Assembly (NCBI GenBank): GCA_958366945.1
Contig: CATXCY010000029.1
Coordinates: 1 to 37,251 of the forward strand
DNA length: 37,251 nucleotides
Reading direction: 5' to 3'
From: Bruticola sp004554425
GTDB lineage: Bacteria > Vulcanimicrobiota > Xenobia > Xenobiales > Xenobiaceae
Under the pieces are notes generated by a model. It ran no database searches. It was given only the letters and a program-made list of their open reading frames with translations, and was not told where the DNA came from. This document shows, piece after piece, positions 8,889-17,869 of the stretch; within the stretch, counting starts at the first letter, position 1; the number at the start of each line of letters is the position of its first letter. The translations under genes were made by a program, and so were the position numbers.

Positions 8889-9599
8889 ATGAATTTTAAA
8901 GAAATTGCCTACTCCTCTGCCGCTTGTTTAGGAATTTTGGCTGCGAGTTTGTGGTGTGTCAGTCAAGCTCAAGCTGCCCAAGAGCCACTATACAAAGTCG
9001 GCCAAACCGTACAGACTATACGAGCCGATCTTGACGGAGATAGGTATTGCGAAAATATCAGTCTGAAAGTATTTAAGATCGATCAAGATAATAACGCTTT
9101 TGCCAAATTAGTAATAACCGATCGCCACGGAAAAGTGCTAGGTAGAAGTCCGGAGATAGCTTCATATGAAGACAAACGCGCTATGGGCTATTTTATGTGG
9201 GGTATTTCCGATTTACAAATGGCCGGACAGATAAAAGGTGACAAACCTCAAATATTGGTCTCTGTCCCCCGTTCAGATGTTCGCCCAGCTGTCTTTGCTA
9301 TTTGGACTTGGGATAACAATAAAGGCACCCTTACCTATGAATCCAGTCAATGTTTAATGGGTAAAGACTCCAGTAATACTTTCTACTGGACTAAATTGCC
9401 TCAGGATTACGGCCCTCACGCTCGTTGGCTCGAGACTTTATCTAATCCCAGCGGTCAACTTAAACCAAAAGTTCTTGTGGGTAAGGTTTTTGAGTATAAT
9501 CAAAATAGTCAGCCTAAGTGCGATCGTGCCGAATTTATTGTCGAGAATAAGGCTCTAAAGCTTAGCCAATGGGTTCCGGAGAAAACGTCCTCAAAGTAA
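8889..9599 (+). CDS. Secreted protein of unknown function
   Basis: The 236-residue product has a signal peptide with a hydrophobic core (AACLGILAASLWCVS) and a likely cleavage after AQAA near residue 30. The mature start contains TIRADLDGDRYCENISL, a D-x-D-G-D pattern like the calcium-binding or FG-GAP/VCBS-type loops of secreted proteins, though only one copy is seen. No catalytic motif is recognised. AAGGGGG upstream may serve as ribosome binding site, with slightly long spacing. The amidohydrolase gene starts 12 bases after its stop, so the two are probably cotranscribed, but no functional link is obvious. Confidence 0.75.
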   Translation: MNFKEIAYSSAACLGILAASLWCVSQAQAAQEPLYKVGQTVQTIRADLDGDRYCENISLKVFKIDQDNNAFAKLVITDRHGKVLGRSPEIASYEDKRAMGYFMWGISDLQMAGQIKGDKPQILVSVPRSDVRPAVFAIWTWDNNKGTLTYESSQCLMGKDSSNTFYWTKLPQDYGPHARWLETLSNPSGQLKPKVLVGKVFEYNQNSQPKCDRAEFIVENKALKLSQWVPEKTSSK

Positions 9600-9611
9600 A
9601 CAAACGCCGTA

Positions 9612-10844
9612 ATGTCGTATATAGAGCGCCTTCCTTTAATATTTGACCATCATAATCACCTAAGCTTCAGCGCCATGCTAAGCTGCTTTCCTTATGTTGG
9701 CCAATATACGTCAAAAGAAGATATGCTGGCTTATTTGCGCACTAACATTAAGTCCGACAGCTATTTAACTGTAGTTGTAGGTTTGCGCAATGAAGCTATA
9801 CAGCTTACTGAGACCGACTTGAAGTCACTTCCGCCGCTAATTTTTCTCAACAATTGTTTGCACGGTTATACTTGCAATGCCAAGGCCGCCGACATACTCA
9901 GAAAAGAGCACCTAGAACCTTATCCTCGCACAGCCAAGCAAGCCGAAAAAGAAATGGCCAAACTTTTTTTCTTTTTCTCGGAGAATCCGGCGCTATGCTT
10001 AAGCGCCGAACATTTAGCTCCAGCTTTCAAGCGTTGCATAGATAATTGGCGCCAGGCTGGGCTTTACGGTGCTGAAGATATGATGTATACGCTTCCCTAC
10101 GCTTGTGCGGCTAAGCTGTGTGGCAATTTTAAGATAAAAACCCGTCGGCCTTGGCGCGAAAGCGACAGCCTAGAAAAAGAGCAAAATGCGACCACAAACC
10201 ATGCTACTGAAAGGATACGCATTAAACTTTTTGCCGATGGAGCTTTGGGAGCTGGCACAGCTGCTATAAGCGAAGGCTATGTTAAAAATGGCCATCCCGT
10301 CCTTATTTATGAAGACGATGAATTGGCAGCTATTTTACGTAAATGTATAGCTTGGGAAGCGGATACGGCTATCCACACTATAGGAGACATGGCCATTGCT
10401 CAAGTACTGCGCATTTTGCAAAGTTGTGGCCCTAAACCGACTGGCTGTCGCTTTAAGTTGCGTCTGGAACATTGTCAGTTTATTACTTTAAAGCAAGCTC
10501 AAGAGTGCAAACAATTGGGAATAACGCTTTGTATGCAACCCAATTTCAGCCATGATTCATCAGTTTACGCCCATAAGCTCAGTCCAGTTTGCTGTAAGCG
10601 CAATAATCCATTGCGTATGCTTATCGATCAGGTCGGCTTTTTACCAGGAAAAGATTTACTTTGGGGCTCAGACGGTATGCCTTCAGGACTGGCCCCAGCT
10701 TTGCAAAGCGCCCTTTTTCCTCCTCAACCAGAACAAGCTATCACTATAGAGGAATTACTATCCGGCTATAGTGCCGATCCAGTTTTGGGCTACCGGGAAT
10801 ACATTATCGACAAAGAACATCAAAGCGTGACTTTGAAGCAGTGA
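9612..10844 (+). CDS. Amidohydrolase-3 family metal-dependent hydrolase (YtcJ-like)
   Basis: The 410-residue protein begins with the metal-binding pattern FDHHNHLS. Later it has IKLFADGALGAGTA, a HTIGDMAI segment, RLEHCQFI and LLWGSDGMPSG, in the order expected of the amidohydrolase_3 branch of TIM-barrel hydrolases. These enzymes cleave amide or related C-N bonds, and the substrate here is unknown. It is shorter than typical YtcJ proteins (about 530), because the N-terminal beta-sandwich strands are largely missing and the protein starts almost directly at the HxH motif. No signal peptide is seen, so it is cytoplasmic. No clear ribosome binding site precedes the ATG, which fits translational coupling to the gene upstream. 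Confidence 0.85.
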   Translation: MSYIERLPLIFDHHNHLSFSAMLSCFPYVGQYTSKEDMLAYLRTNIKSDSYLTVVVGLRNEAIQLTETDLKSLPPLIFLNNCLHGYTCNAKAADILRKEHLEPYPRTAKQAEKEMAKLFFFFSENPALCLSAEHLAPAFKRCIDNWRQAGLYGAEDMMYTLPYACAAKLCGNFKIKTRRPWRESDSLEKEQNATTNHATERIRIKLFADGALGAGTAAISEGYVKNGHPVLIYEDDELAAILRKCIAWEADTAIHTIGDMAIAQVLRILQSCGPKPTGCRFKLRLEHCQFITLKQAQECKQLGITLCMQPNFSHDSSVYAHKLSPVCCKRNNPLRMLIDQVGFLPGKDLLWGSDGMPSGLAPALQSALFPPQPEQAITIEELLSGYSADPVLGYREYIIDKEHQSVTLKQ

Positions 10845-10938
10845 AAGCTTATTTCGGCTCGAAAGACGGTTCGGCGGCCTTCTGCAGGTTTTGCAGTAAG
10901 CGGCTAGAATTGAGCGGTCTTCTTGGAGATGATTTGCA

Positions 10939-11472
10939 ATGACTAATAATACAGAAATTCTTTACGCAGGCAAATTCATAAATTTAGTACGCGAAGGACG
11001 CTGGGAATATGCCCAGCGCAGCAAAAATGTCACCGGTATAGTAGCTATGGTGGCTTGTACTCCCAATGGAGAAGTAGTACTGGTAGAACAAGAACGTATT
11101 CCCTGTCACGGAAGAGTTATTGAGTTTCCAGCCGGCTTAGTGGGAGACAAAGACGGTTGCCATTCCGAAACTTTGGAAGAAGCAGCCCAACGTGAACTTG
11201 AAGAAGAGACCGGCTACAGAGCTAAAAAGATGATCTATTTAACCGAAGGGCCAGCCTCTGCAGGCATTACTTCGGAAATTATCACTTTTTATTTAGCCAA
11301 GAACATCAAGAAAGTTGGCCCCGGCGGCGGCGACAGTAGTGAAAAAATCCAAGTACACTTGGTTCCTCTGGATGATGTCGAAGAGTGGCTTAAGGTAAAA
11401 ATGGCTGCCGGTATCCAAGTCGATCTCAAAGTTTTTACAGGTCTTTATTTCTTGTTGAATCAAAGAGCATAA
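10939..11472 (+). CDS. Nudix hydrolase, ADP-ribose pyrophosphatase type
   Basis: The 177-residue protein has the ADP-ribose-pyrophosphatase hallmark VIEFPAGLVG followed by the Nudix helix ETLEEAAQRELEEETGY (about residues 80-96). The glutamates that bind the metal ions are present. The first glycine of the Nudix signature is shifted by an insertion (GDKDGCHSE). The family hydrolyses ADP-ribose or other nucleoside diphosphate derivatives in the cytoplasm. The start is supported by GGAG at 10925-10928. The L,D-transpeptidase gene follows after 28 bases, possibly in the same transcript. Confidence 0.92.
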   Translation: MTNNTEILYAGKFINLVREGRWEYAQRSKNVTGIVAMVACTPNGEVVLVEQERIPCHGRVIEFPAGLVGDKDGCHSETLEEAAQRELEEETGYRAKKMIYLTEGPASAGITSEIITFYLAKNIKKVGPGGGDSSEKIQVHLVPLDDVEEWLKVKMAAGIQVDLKVFTGLYFLLNQRA

Positions 11473-11500
11473 CTGAATTCTGGCGGACAGTTTTTATATT

Positions 11501-13276
11501 ATGACTACTTGTCAATCAGCGCAGAGCAAAAAGAGCTTCGTTTGGGGAGTTGTCCCTATAGCTTCGGCAGTTATAGGCTTTGCGCTGCTTCTTTTAATAT
11601 CACTTTATATCTATAAATCTGGCCATTTTCAAATTGACAGTGTTGCTATAGGTGATTTGAATTTATCAGCGCACGCTCCTAAGGTGGGTATGAAATTGGC
11701 TGTTGCCAACTCTGCTCCTATCCTTTGTGTCAATTATTCTGGCCTTCCCCCTGCTCCTATAAAAGTTACTGTAGATGGGCAAGAGCTAGAAGTGAGCAAC
11801 GACTGGTTATTGGGACGCGCTTCGGCTCAACCGAGTGCTTTAGCCGACGGAGAGCATATTTTTGCTATAAAATCTGGCCAATATGACGAGCGCTGGCTGG
11901 TAGTTGTCGATACAGTTCCTCCTAAAGTGAGTATTTCTCACCCCGTAGCCGGTTATAAATCCAATAAAAACAAAATTACTTTACAAGGCACTGCCGATCA
12001 ACCCGGCGCAGTTGTTACGGCTTCCATAGGTGAGCATTCGGTTACTGCTCAAGCTAACGAAAAAGGCTTTTTCTGCCTAACTTTACCTACAAAGCGTGGC
12101 CTTTGTACTATCAATTGGAATGTACACGATGAAGCTGGCAACTCAGTTTCTGGCCAACGCCAATTTATTTGCGACTTTGAGCCTCCTCATGTAGAGCCAG
12201 TTATAAAGCAAGCTCCGGTTACTGCATCTAATGGAAAAAGTTACGAGCGTATAGATGTAGGCCCCAAAGATCCCTATACTATTTTTATTAGTAAAGACCT
12301 CACTTTTGATATAAAAGCTACAGATGCCGATTCAGGAGTGGCCAAATTAGATATTTATGTAGATGGCGTTTTACGCCAAAGTGTCGATAATACAGAATTT
12401 ACCGTGCTTAAGGTAGAAGCTGATGGACAAATGAGCCAAGAAGTAGTTTCGGCTAAGTCTAAAGAGTCCAACTCCGATTTAGCTGAGGTTACTAAGACTG
12501 CTTCTACCCAAAATACGCTCAATTATCGCTATAAATTACCTACACTTTATGAAGGTACCCATTTGGTCGAAGTAATTGTCTACGACAATTTTGGCTTATC
12601 GACCAAACGCGGCATTACTTTTGGTGTGAATACTACCGAAAAATATGGGCAAGCCCCCTTAGGTTTAGGCGCTATAGGTGATGATGTGGCTGAATTGCAA
12701 CGCCGCTTAGCTTTGCGAGGCTATTTGCAAGAAGGCTACGTTAAGGGCAAATTTGACAAAAAGACTAAAGAAGCGGTCATGCACTTGCAAGCCGAAGCCA
12801 ATTTAGGTCAAGATGGCATAGCCGGTGTTTTGGTTACTAGCGCTTTAAGCACACGCTTATACGTCAATTTGTCTCAATATTCTTTAGTGTTAGTCGACGA
12901 AGCAAACAATACGCGTTACTATCAAGTGGCTATTGGAGTCGATGAGCATCCTACTCCTCTGGGAGCTTATTTTATTTCAGATATGGCCAAGGATCCCACT
13001 TGGCTGCCCCCCAATTCCGAGTGGGCCAAAGATGCTAAGCAAATTCCTCCTGGCCCTAACAATCCGTTAGGGACACGCTGGATTGGCTTCGGCGATTCTG
13101 TCGGTTTCCACGGTACACCATACCCCGATACGGTAGGTACCAAAGCTTCCCACGGTTGTATGCGCATGACTATTCCCGATATTGAAGATCTTTATGAGCG
13201 CGTCAATGTCGGCACCCAAGTGTGCATATTTAAAGGTGATGAGGATGATCCTATTCTCAAACGTTACTGGCCCTAA
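11501..13276 (+). CDS. Ig-like/PG-binding/L,D-transpeptidase envelope enzyme
   Basis: The 591-residue protein has one N-terminal membrane helix (about residues 15-40), two or three bacterial Ig-like segments (about 65-380), a peptidoglycan-binding_1 domain (about 389-445, DDVAELQRRLALRGYL) and a YkuD L,D-transpeptidase domain (about 450-591). The catalytic signature HGTPYPDTVGTKASHGCMRM is complete, with Cys553 as nucleophile. Enzymes of this family make 3-3 cross-links in peptidoglycan or attach proteins to it, on the outer face of the membrane. The Ig-like modules probably act as a spacer to reach the wall. It is probably cotranscribed with the Nudix gene and ends in a strong terminator. 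Confidence 0.95.
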   Translation: MTTCQSAQSKKSFVWGVVPIASAVIGFALLLLISLYIYKSGHFQIDSVAIGDLNLSAHAPKVGMKLAVANSAPILCVNYSGLPPAPIKVTVDGQELEVSNDWLLGRASAQPSALADGEHIFAIKSGQYDERWLVVVDTVPPKVSISHPVAGYKSNKNKITLQGTADQPGAVVTASIGEHSVTAQANEKGFFCLTLPTKRGLCTINWNVHDEAGNSVSGQRQFICDFEPPHVEPVIKQAPVTASNGKSYERIDVGPKDPYTIFISKDLTFDIKATDADSGVAKLDIYVDGVLRQSVDNTEFTVLKVEADGQMSQEVVSAKSKESNSDLAEVTKTASTQNTLNYRYKLPTLYEGTHLVEVIVYDNFGLSTKRGITFGVNTTEKYGQAPLGLGAIGDDVAELQRRLALRGYLQEGYVKGKFDKKTKEAVMHLQAEANLGQDGIAGVLVTSALSTRLYVNLSQYSLVLVDEANNTRYYQVAIGVDEHPTPLGAYFISDMAKDPTWLPPNSEWAKDAKQIPPGPNNPLGTRWIGFGDSVGFHGTPYPDTVGTKASHGCMRMTIPDIEDLYERVNVGTQVCIFKGDEDDPILKRYWP

Positions 13277-13328
13277 AAAAAGCTAAAAGAAAATAAATAG
13301 GCGTTACCGGAAGAACGCCACAAAAAGC

Positions 13329-13370
13329 AAGAGCGGACAAGTGAGAAGTAACTTTCACTTGTCCGCTCTT
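13329..13370. terminator. Bidirectional terminator
   Basis: AAGAGCGGACAAGTGA at 13329-13344 pairs perfectly with TCACTTGTCCGCTCTT at 13355-13370, followed by ATTTTAA. It separates the convergent L,D-transpeptidase and FtsB-like genes. Confidence 0.93.
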
Positions 13371-13385
13371 ATTTTAATTCACAAG

Positions 13386-13859
13386 CTAAAAAATGAGAGG
13401 GCCGAAAAAGGTGAAAAAGAAGCCAGAGGGCCTGCGTCCAGGTTTGTAAGTTCCGGCAGAAATTCTCTTTCTGTTGGAAGGATCTTCCTCATCGGGCATT
13501 CCCTTAACAACATAGGCGACCTCGCCTTTACTTACCATGCCCAACTTTTCCCTAGCCGCATCTTTAACTCCATCGGCTTGTTGTAAACGAGCCTTCTTTT
13601 TCTCCAAGATATCGACTTCAGCCTGAACTTGAGCAACATCGCGCTCACATTCTTCCAACTGAGCCAACTTAACCCGGTACTCTTGACGCTGCTCGGAAAT
13701 AATCGTGCAACCGTAGTATATGCCCACTACAAGCAAAACCAATAAGATCGCGCCAAAAGCACCGTTAATGAAAAGAGAAGACCTTAAAAAACGTCTAAGT
13801 TTCGTTATCAAAACCGCCCCAGCTATTTTGTCGGAAGAAAATACCCCCGCCCCCAACAA
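13386..13859 (-). CDS. FtsB/DivIC-like septum formation protein
   Basis: The product has a short basic N-terminus (TKLRRFLRSS), one membrane helix (about residues 34-52, GAILLVLLVVGIYYG) and then a coiled coil (QRQEYRVKLAQLEECERDVA...ILEKKKARLQ). It ends in the REKLGMVSKGEVAYVVKG element typical of the FtsB/DivIC family. These bitopic proteins join FtsL and FtsQ/DivIB in the division complex and activate septal wall synthesis. The start is uncertain: TTG at 13859 gives 157 residues and TTG at 13811 gives 141, both longer than the usual 100 or so. A proline/glycine-rich C-terminal tail (YKPGRRPSGFFFTF) is extra. Confidence 0.8.
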   Translation of the reverse strand: MLGAGVFSSDKIAGAVLITKLRRFLRSSLFINGAFGAILLVLLVVGIYYGCTIISEQRQEYRVKLAQLEECERDVAQVQAEVDILEKKKARLQQADGVKDAAREKLGMVSKGEVAYVVKGMPDEEDPSNRKRISAGTYKPGRRPSGFFFTFFGPLIF

Positions 13860-13932
13860 AAAGAAGCCGCAGGAATATTCGAGCTTGCTTTGAATGGTTT
13901 CCTGCTTTTTCGGTCAGGCTTACCAAAATTGA

Positions 13933-13972
13933 CAAAAAAAAGCCCAGCCACCTCGATAAAAATGGCTGAGCT
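13933..13972 (-). terminator. Rho-independent terminator for the unknown membrane-anchored gene
   Basis: On the minus strand AGCTCAGCCA (13972-13963) pairs with TGGCTGGGCT (13950-13941), followed by a T-run complementary to A at 13933-13940. It lies just downstream of the gene at 14009-15007. Confidence 0.85.
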
Positions 13973-14008
13973 TAAATATAATTGTTATTCCTTCAAAATA
14001 GAAGAAAA

Positions 14009-15007
14009 TTACTTTTTAGAATCAGCCTTAGAGGCATTCACATTTTGAGATTGCTTCTCAACTTGATTGAGTCCGGGGGCTTCCCCATCTTTGGGCATAG
14101 CGCTACTAAATTCAGCTCCAGCTTTAGGAACAACTCTTGGTCTGAAAACACGACTCTTGCGATCAAAAATTCTCAAGTCTTCCATATCTTCATCAAAAAA
14201 ACGCACTGCATAAACCCAAACGGTTCTGTCGTCAGCGACAATTACGGAGCCGTCTTTTATGTTCATATAAGCTTGGCCTTCAATGCGCCCTTTGCCCAAA
14301 ACTTCCACATTTTCCGGTAATTTTTCTTTGGGACTAACTACAATGGAGCCGATATAGTTAATTTGAGCTACATCCATACCGTTATCGTCATGGCGAATAT
14401 CAGCCATAGAATATTTGAGACGATGTTCTAAAACTAAAGACTTGCCAGAAACTGTGTCTAAAGGATAGTTGATAACCCAGCGACTATCCCAAGGTTCACC
14501 TATGCGCACCCTCTTGTTAGGACGACCAATCCACAGAGAAGATAAAAGCTGAGCAGTATGCGTATCGTCAAGCAAATTAGACTTGCGCCCTTTAATAAGT
14601 TCGAATCCTTCAATAATGCCTTTGGGACTCAAACGCATGGTAAAAATGTTCTCCAAAAACGAAGTTGGCTTATTAACTCCAATTTGTGCCAATTTGGCTT
14701 CTTTCACCAAGTAGTTAACTACAGGTTGAGCTCCACCACGTTCAGTCTTTTCGATAAAGCTGAGAGCTAAATCGTAAACATCAGGCTGGACACTATCATC
14801 GATTTCTAAATTAGGAGTTTCGCTTAGCCCCCTTATTTCTCGTCCATTTAAAAGCATGGATACCACATTGACCACATCGGCCTTACCTTCTTGGAGTTTC
14901 AAAGGCATAGAAATGCCAAAGAGACCTCTACGCATATCAGGAATAAGCAATATAGACAATATACCGACAATTATTATAGAGCCTATTACAAAGGCTATTC
15001 GTTTCAT
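14009..15007 (-). CDS. Membrane-anchored protein of unknown function
   Basis: Read from the ATG at 15005-15007, the 332-residue protein begins MKRIAFVIGSIIIVGILSIL, one N-terminal membrane helix, and the rest is predicted to lie outside the membrane. No cysteine lipobox is seen. The body is a mixture of short beta-type segments (SVIVADDRTVWVYAVRFFDEDME) and a polar, low-complexity tail ending in ASKADSKK. I do not recognise a family. An upstream in-frame extension to 15109 would add about 34 residues with no sequence support. The gene has its own terminator and lies upstream of the FtsB-like gene in the same direction. Confidence 0.7.
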   Translation of the reverse strand: MKRIAFVIGSIIIVGILSILLIPDMRRGLFGISMPLKLQEGKADVVNVVSMLLNGREIRGLSETPNLEIDDSVQPDVYDLALSFIEKTERGGAQPVVNYLVKEAKLAQIGVNKPTSFLENIFTMRLSPKGIIEGFELIKGRKSNLLDDTHTAQLLSSLWIGRPNKRVRIGEPWDSRWVINYPLDTVSGKSLVLEHRLKYSMADIRHDDNGMDVAQINYIGSIVVSPKEKLPENVEVLGKGRIEGQAYMNIKDGSVIVADDRTVWVYAVRFFDEDMEDLRIFDRKSRVFRPRVVPKAGAEFSSAMPKDGEAPGLNQVEKQSQNVNASKADSKK

Positions 15008-15356
15008 AAATATAAATCCCATCAACAAAATTGGACAACAAAATTGCGTTACCAAACTTGTTATTCCTGCCCAATTTGCGTAAACGCCACACCTCTCCAT
15101 TGTACGCAAATCTATTAAAATAGCTCAAAATGCATAAAGATCAACACAAAATATTATTATATATTTCACATTTAACTACATTTAGTAGAGGATATTTATA
15201 GCTGATACAATAGGTGGGAGTTGATTCTTTGGTTTTAAATTGATAGAGTTGAAACGCGTGCTCACGGGAAAATGCGCGACAATTATTTATAAACGTATTC
15301 TTCTTCTGTGTGTAGAGCCTTACTTTGTATAGAAAGTTTGAGCCATCTTAATATAT
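15008..15356. other. AT-rich divergent intergenic region
   Basis: These 349 bases lie between divergent genes and must hold promoters for both. A TGATACAAT extended -10-like element is seen near 15203-15211, but no well-spaced -35 box goes with it. I see no gene, repeat or clear RNA structure. Confidence 0.4.
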
Positions 15357-16301
15357 ATGTTCTCTCGTTATAAGCAGGTTTTGTTTTCTTTACTGCTCCT
15401 AGCTACAGCAGCTGTCTGGGGAGCTTCATTCATGGTTATGAAGGACGTCCAAGAGACAGTCCCCATGAACTATATTTTAGCCATTCGTTTTGGTGTAGCT
15501 GCTGTCGGACTTGCTTATTTTCTTTATCAAGGGCGAGACAAATTCGGTTGGGAACTGCTCAAACACGGTTTTCTTGTAGGCACCTTGCTCTACTTTGCCT
15601 ATGCAGTTCAATCATACGGACTATTCTTTACTACTGTAAGTAAAAATGCTGTATATTGTGGCCTTAACGTAGTAGTTGTACCCTTCTTAGCCTGGCTATT
15701 ATATCGTGAACGAATTGCCATGCCAGTATACGCAGCAGCTATTCTGGTTTTTATGGGTGTCTATTGTATTGCCGGCCCAATTTCCGTGAGCAGCTTTAAT
15801 TATGGAGATTTGCTTTCCCTATCCAGCGCAGTTTTATTTGCCGCCCACATTATCGCCGTCTCCAGGTGTTCCAAAACTTCCGAGTTGTTGCCTTTAAGTT
15901 GCTTGCAATTTCTTTTCGCCTCTATGTGGGGCTGGCTATTTGCTATGTTTGGCAAACCCTTCCCTGCCGAACTCACTTGGTCGGAATGGGGAGGCCTGGC
16001 TTGGTTAGCTATTATGGCCACTCTAGTAGCTATTACCATGATGAATATAGGTATTAAGTATATAAATCCTACGGTAACAGCGGTTATTTTTGCCACAGAA
16101 TCGCCCTTTGCTTGCATGTGCGGCGTTTTCTTCCAAAATGATCCTATGACCAAACGCATAGCCTTAGGCATTGCTTTAGTTTTTGTGGCTTTGGTATCTT
16201 CTCAATTAGGCGGCACATCTTCCGAAAGCGTTGCTGAGTCTAACTCTTCTAACGACGGTAAACAACAACTGCCATCAGGTACTTCACAAGATCCAAATTA
16301 A
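15357..16301 (+). CDS. EamA/DMT-superfamily transporter
   Basis: The 314-residue integral membrane protein has ten predicted helices in two EamA repeats, with the typical first-helix pattern AAVWGASFMVMKD and a second-repeat counterpart ending in LVFVALVSSQL. Members of the drug/metabolite transporter superfamily export amino acids, metabolites or drugs, and the sequence does not reveal the substrate here. A short hydrophilic Ser/Asn-rich tail follows the last helix. No ribosome binding site is obvious before the ATG, which sits in an AT-rich stretch. It appears to be transcribed alone. Confidence 0.92.
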   Translation: MFSRYKQVLFSLLLLATAAVWGASFMVMKDVQETVPMNYILAIRFGVAAVGLAYFLYQGRDKFGWELLKHGFLVGTLLYFAYAVQSYGLFFTTVSKNAVYCGLNVVVVPFLAWLLYRERIAMPVYAAAILVFMGVYCIAGPISVSSFNYGDLLSLSSAVLFAAHIIAVSRCSKTSELLPLSCLQFLFASMWGWLFAMFGKPFPAELTWSEWGGLAWLAIMATLVAITMMNIGIKYINPTVTAVIFATESPFACMCGVFFQNDPMTKRIALGIALVFVALVSSQLGGTSSESVAESNSSNDGKQQLPSGTSQDPN

Positions 16302-16607
16302 GCTCTTAGAAAAAAAGACATAAAAAGAATCTGTTCTGTCTCCGGTTCAAATAATCGAATGAGACAAGCTTTAACGTGTTTGAGATGATCGTCAGCCCAA
16401 AATTCAGCCTTTGGCAGGGTTTAAGGCCTCTTTTAGCTAAGCAACCGGAGGTGTGTTCCGGTTCGCCTTAAACTGCGATCTGGACATATTCTTTTCTAGA
16501 AGCGTTGGAAATACAAAAGAGGTTCCGTTCCTTAAATAGAGAGCATAAAGAAAAGGTCTGCGGCCCGTCTCCAGCGCACTTTCCCTAGCTCAAAAGGAGA
16601 GGCCGTC
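16302..16607. other. Intergenic region with hairpin, possible leader or small RNA
   Basis: In this 306-base gap, AACCGGA/TCCGGTT form a seven-pair hairpin with loop GGTGTGT at about 16441-16461. A further repeat of the motif CTCCGGTT appears at about 16340-16347. The region may be a long 5' leader of the glycosyltransferase gene or hold a small RNA. No known riboswitch consensus was recognised and no coding sequence is seen. Confidence 0.35.
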
Positions 16608-17837
16608 ATGGCAAAAATTTTAGTATATTCAGAAGCCAGCCGCAGTCAGATTTACCCTCTCGTTCCCACACTACTTAAGCTGACTGAAAACGGCCATAAA
16701 GTAATTGTCAAAACCGGGCGCCATTGCGTAGAGACCTTGCGCAGAGCCGGTCTAGAAGCTTCTCCTATCTCTGATTATGTGGAATTTTTTCGACTCGATG
16801 ATTGGCAATGTGATAATTATGAACAATCTCTAAGCAAACTCATCGAATATTTAATTCGCCGTTCTCGTTTTGATTTTAACGATTTTGCCGCAGCCTTACG
16901 CTACGATAGTCCAGACTTGATAATTGTAAATGCCAGCTGCCTGGGAGCGGCAGCCGGAGCCATGGCGTCGAAATTGCCAATGGTCAGTTGGAGTGCCGAC
17001 TTAATGCCCTTCCCTGCTCAAGGCATTCCCTTATTCGGCCCCGGGCTCCCCTATTCACAAGGCGCTTTCGGAGCTATAAAAAACTGGGCTCGCTCCGGCT
17101 CGATCCAAAAATGCTTCGAATGTGAAATAGATTCTTTTAATGACTTTCTTTTGAAGCTGGGCCTTCTTCCCTTGCGAGACATGCAAGCCTGGTGCTCGCA
17201 ATTACCCAACTTCCTTTACTTTACTTCGGAACCTTTTGAATATCCGCGCCCCTGGCCGAGTAATGTCAATTTGGTAGGCCCTTGTCATTGGGAGCCGTCT
17301 ATAGACTCAGAAGTACCAATAGCTAACGACTCACGCCAGCTTATTTTAGTAAGTTTGGGTTGCTCATACCAAGACAATGGCTATTTACTAAAACAAACTA
17401 TAGTGGCTATGCCTTCCAACAGCTATCAAGTAGTAGCAACTACTTGCAGCGTTCCTTTGGACGAATTTAAAAATATGGACGAAGCCATTATCACCCGCTT
17501 TGCTTCTCACAACAAAATCTTGCAAAGAGCTTCCTGTGCTGTTTGCTGCGGAGGCTTAGGTTTTGTACAAAAAGCTTTAGCTCACGGAGTACCTGTTTGT
17601 GTAGTTCCTCAGGTGCGTTCTCAATTAGAAGTAGCTCAGCGCGTTTTGAATTCCAACGTCGGCACCACTCTTGACGCCAAGAAAATTACTCCCAGTTCCT
17701 TAAACTCTGCTATTCGCAAGGCTATAGACAAACGTCGCAAAGTCCAGGAAATGGCTGATATTTTCAGCGATGCCGAAACAACCAGCAAGTGTGTACACGT
17801 TATCGAAAATATTTTGGCGCAAAGTCAAAATATTTAG
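16608..17837 (+). CDS. UGT-like (MGT/YjiC-type) glycosyltransferase
   Basis: The 409-residue protein shows the two-domain GT-B outline. The N-terminal part begins ILVYSEASRSQIYPLVPTLL with the GHKVIVKTG strand. The C-terminal donor-binding part has CCGGLGFVQKALAHGVPVCV and later QLEVAQRVLNSNVGTTL. This matches the UDP-glycosyltransferase branch, although the usual HGG of the donor site is CGG here, so activity or donor choice may differ. The acceptor is unknown. AGGAG at 16595-16599 supports the ATG. fchA begins 32 bases after the stop, which suggests a shared transcript with fchA and folD, though no biochemical link is obvious. Confidence 0.8.
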   Translation: MAKILVYSEASRSQIYPLVPTLLKLTENGHKVIVKTGRHCVETLRRAGLEASPISDYVEFFRLDDWQCDNYEQSLSKLIEYLIRRSRFDFNDFAAALRYDSPDLIIVNASCLGAAAGAMASKLPMVSWSADLMPFPAQGIPLFGPGLPYSQGAFGAIKNWARSGSIQKCFECEIDSFNDFLLKLGLLPLRDMQAWCSQLPNFLYFTSEPFEYPRPWPSNVNLVGPCHWEPSIDSEVPIANDSRQLILVSLGCSYQDNGYLLKQTIVAMPSNSYQVVATTCSVPLDEFKNMDEAIITRFASHNKILQRASCAVCCGGLGFVQKALAHGVPVCVVPQVRSQLEVAQRVLNSNVGTTLDAKKITPSSLNSAIRKAIDKRRKVQEMADIFSDAETTSKCVHVIENILAQSQNI

Positions 17838-17869
17838 TTTTTAGATATAAAAAGAGAATTAACAACCTA

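Noticed and set aside
15008..15109. N-terminal extension of the membrane-anchored unknown protein
   Set aside because: The signal-anchor helix begins at the ATG at 15007, and the added residues have no support.
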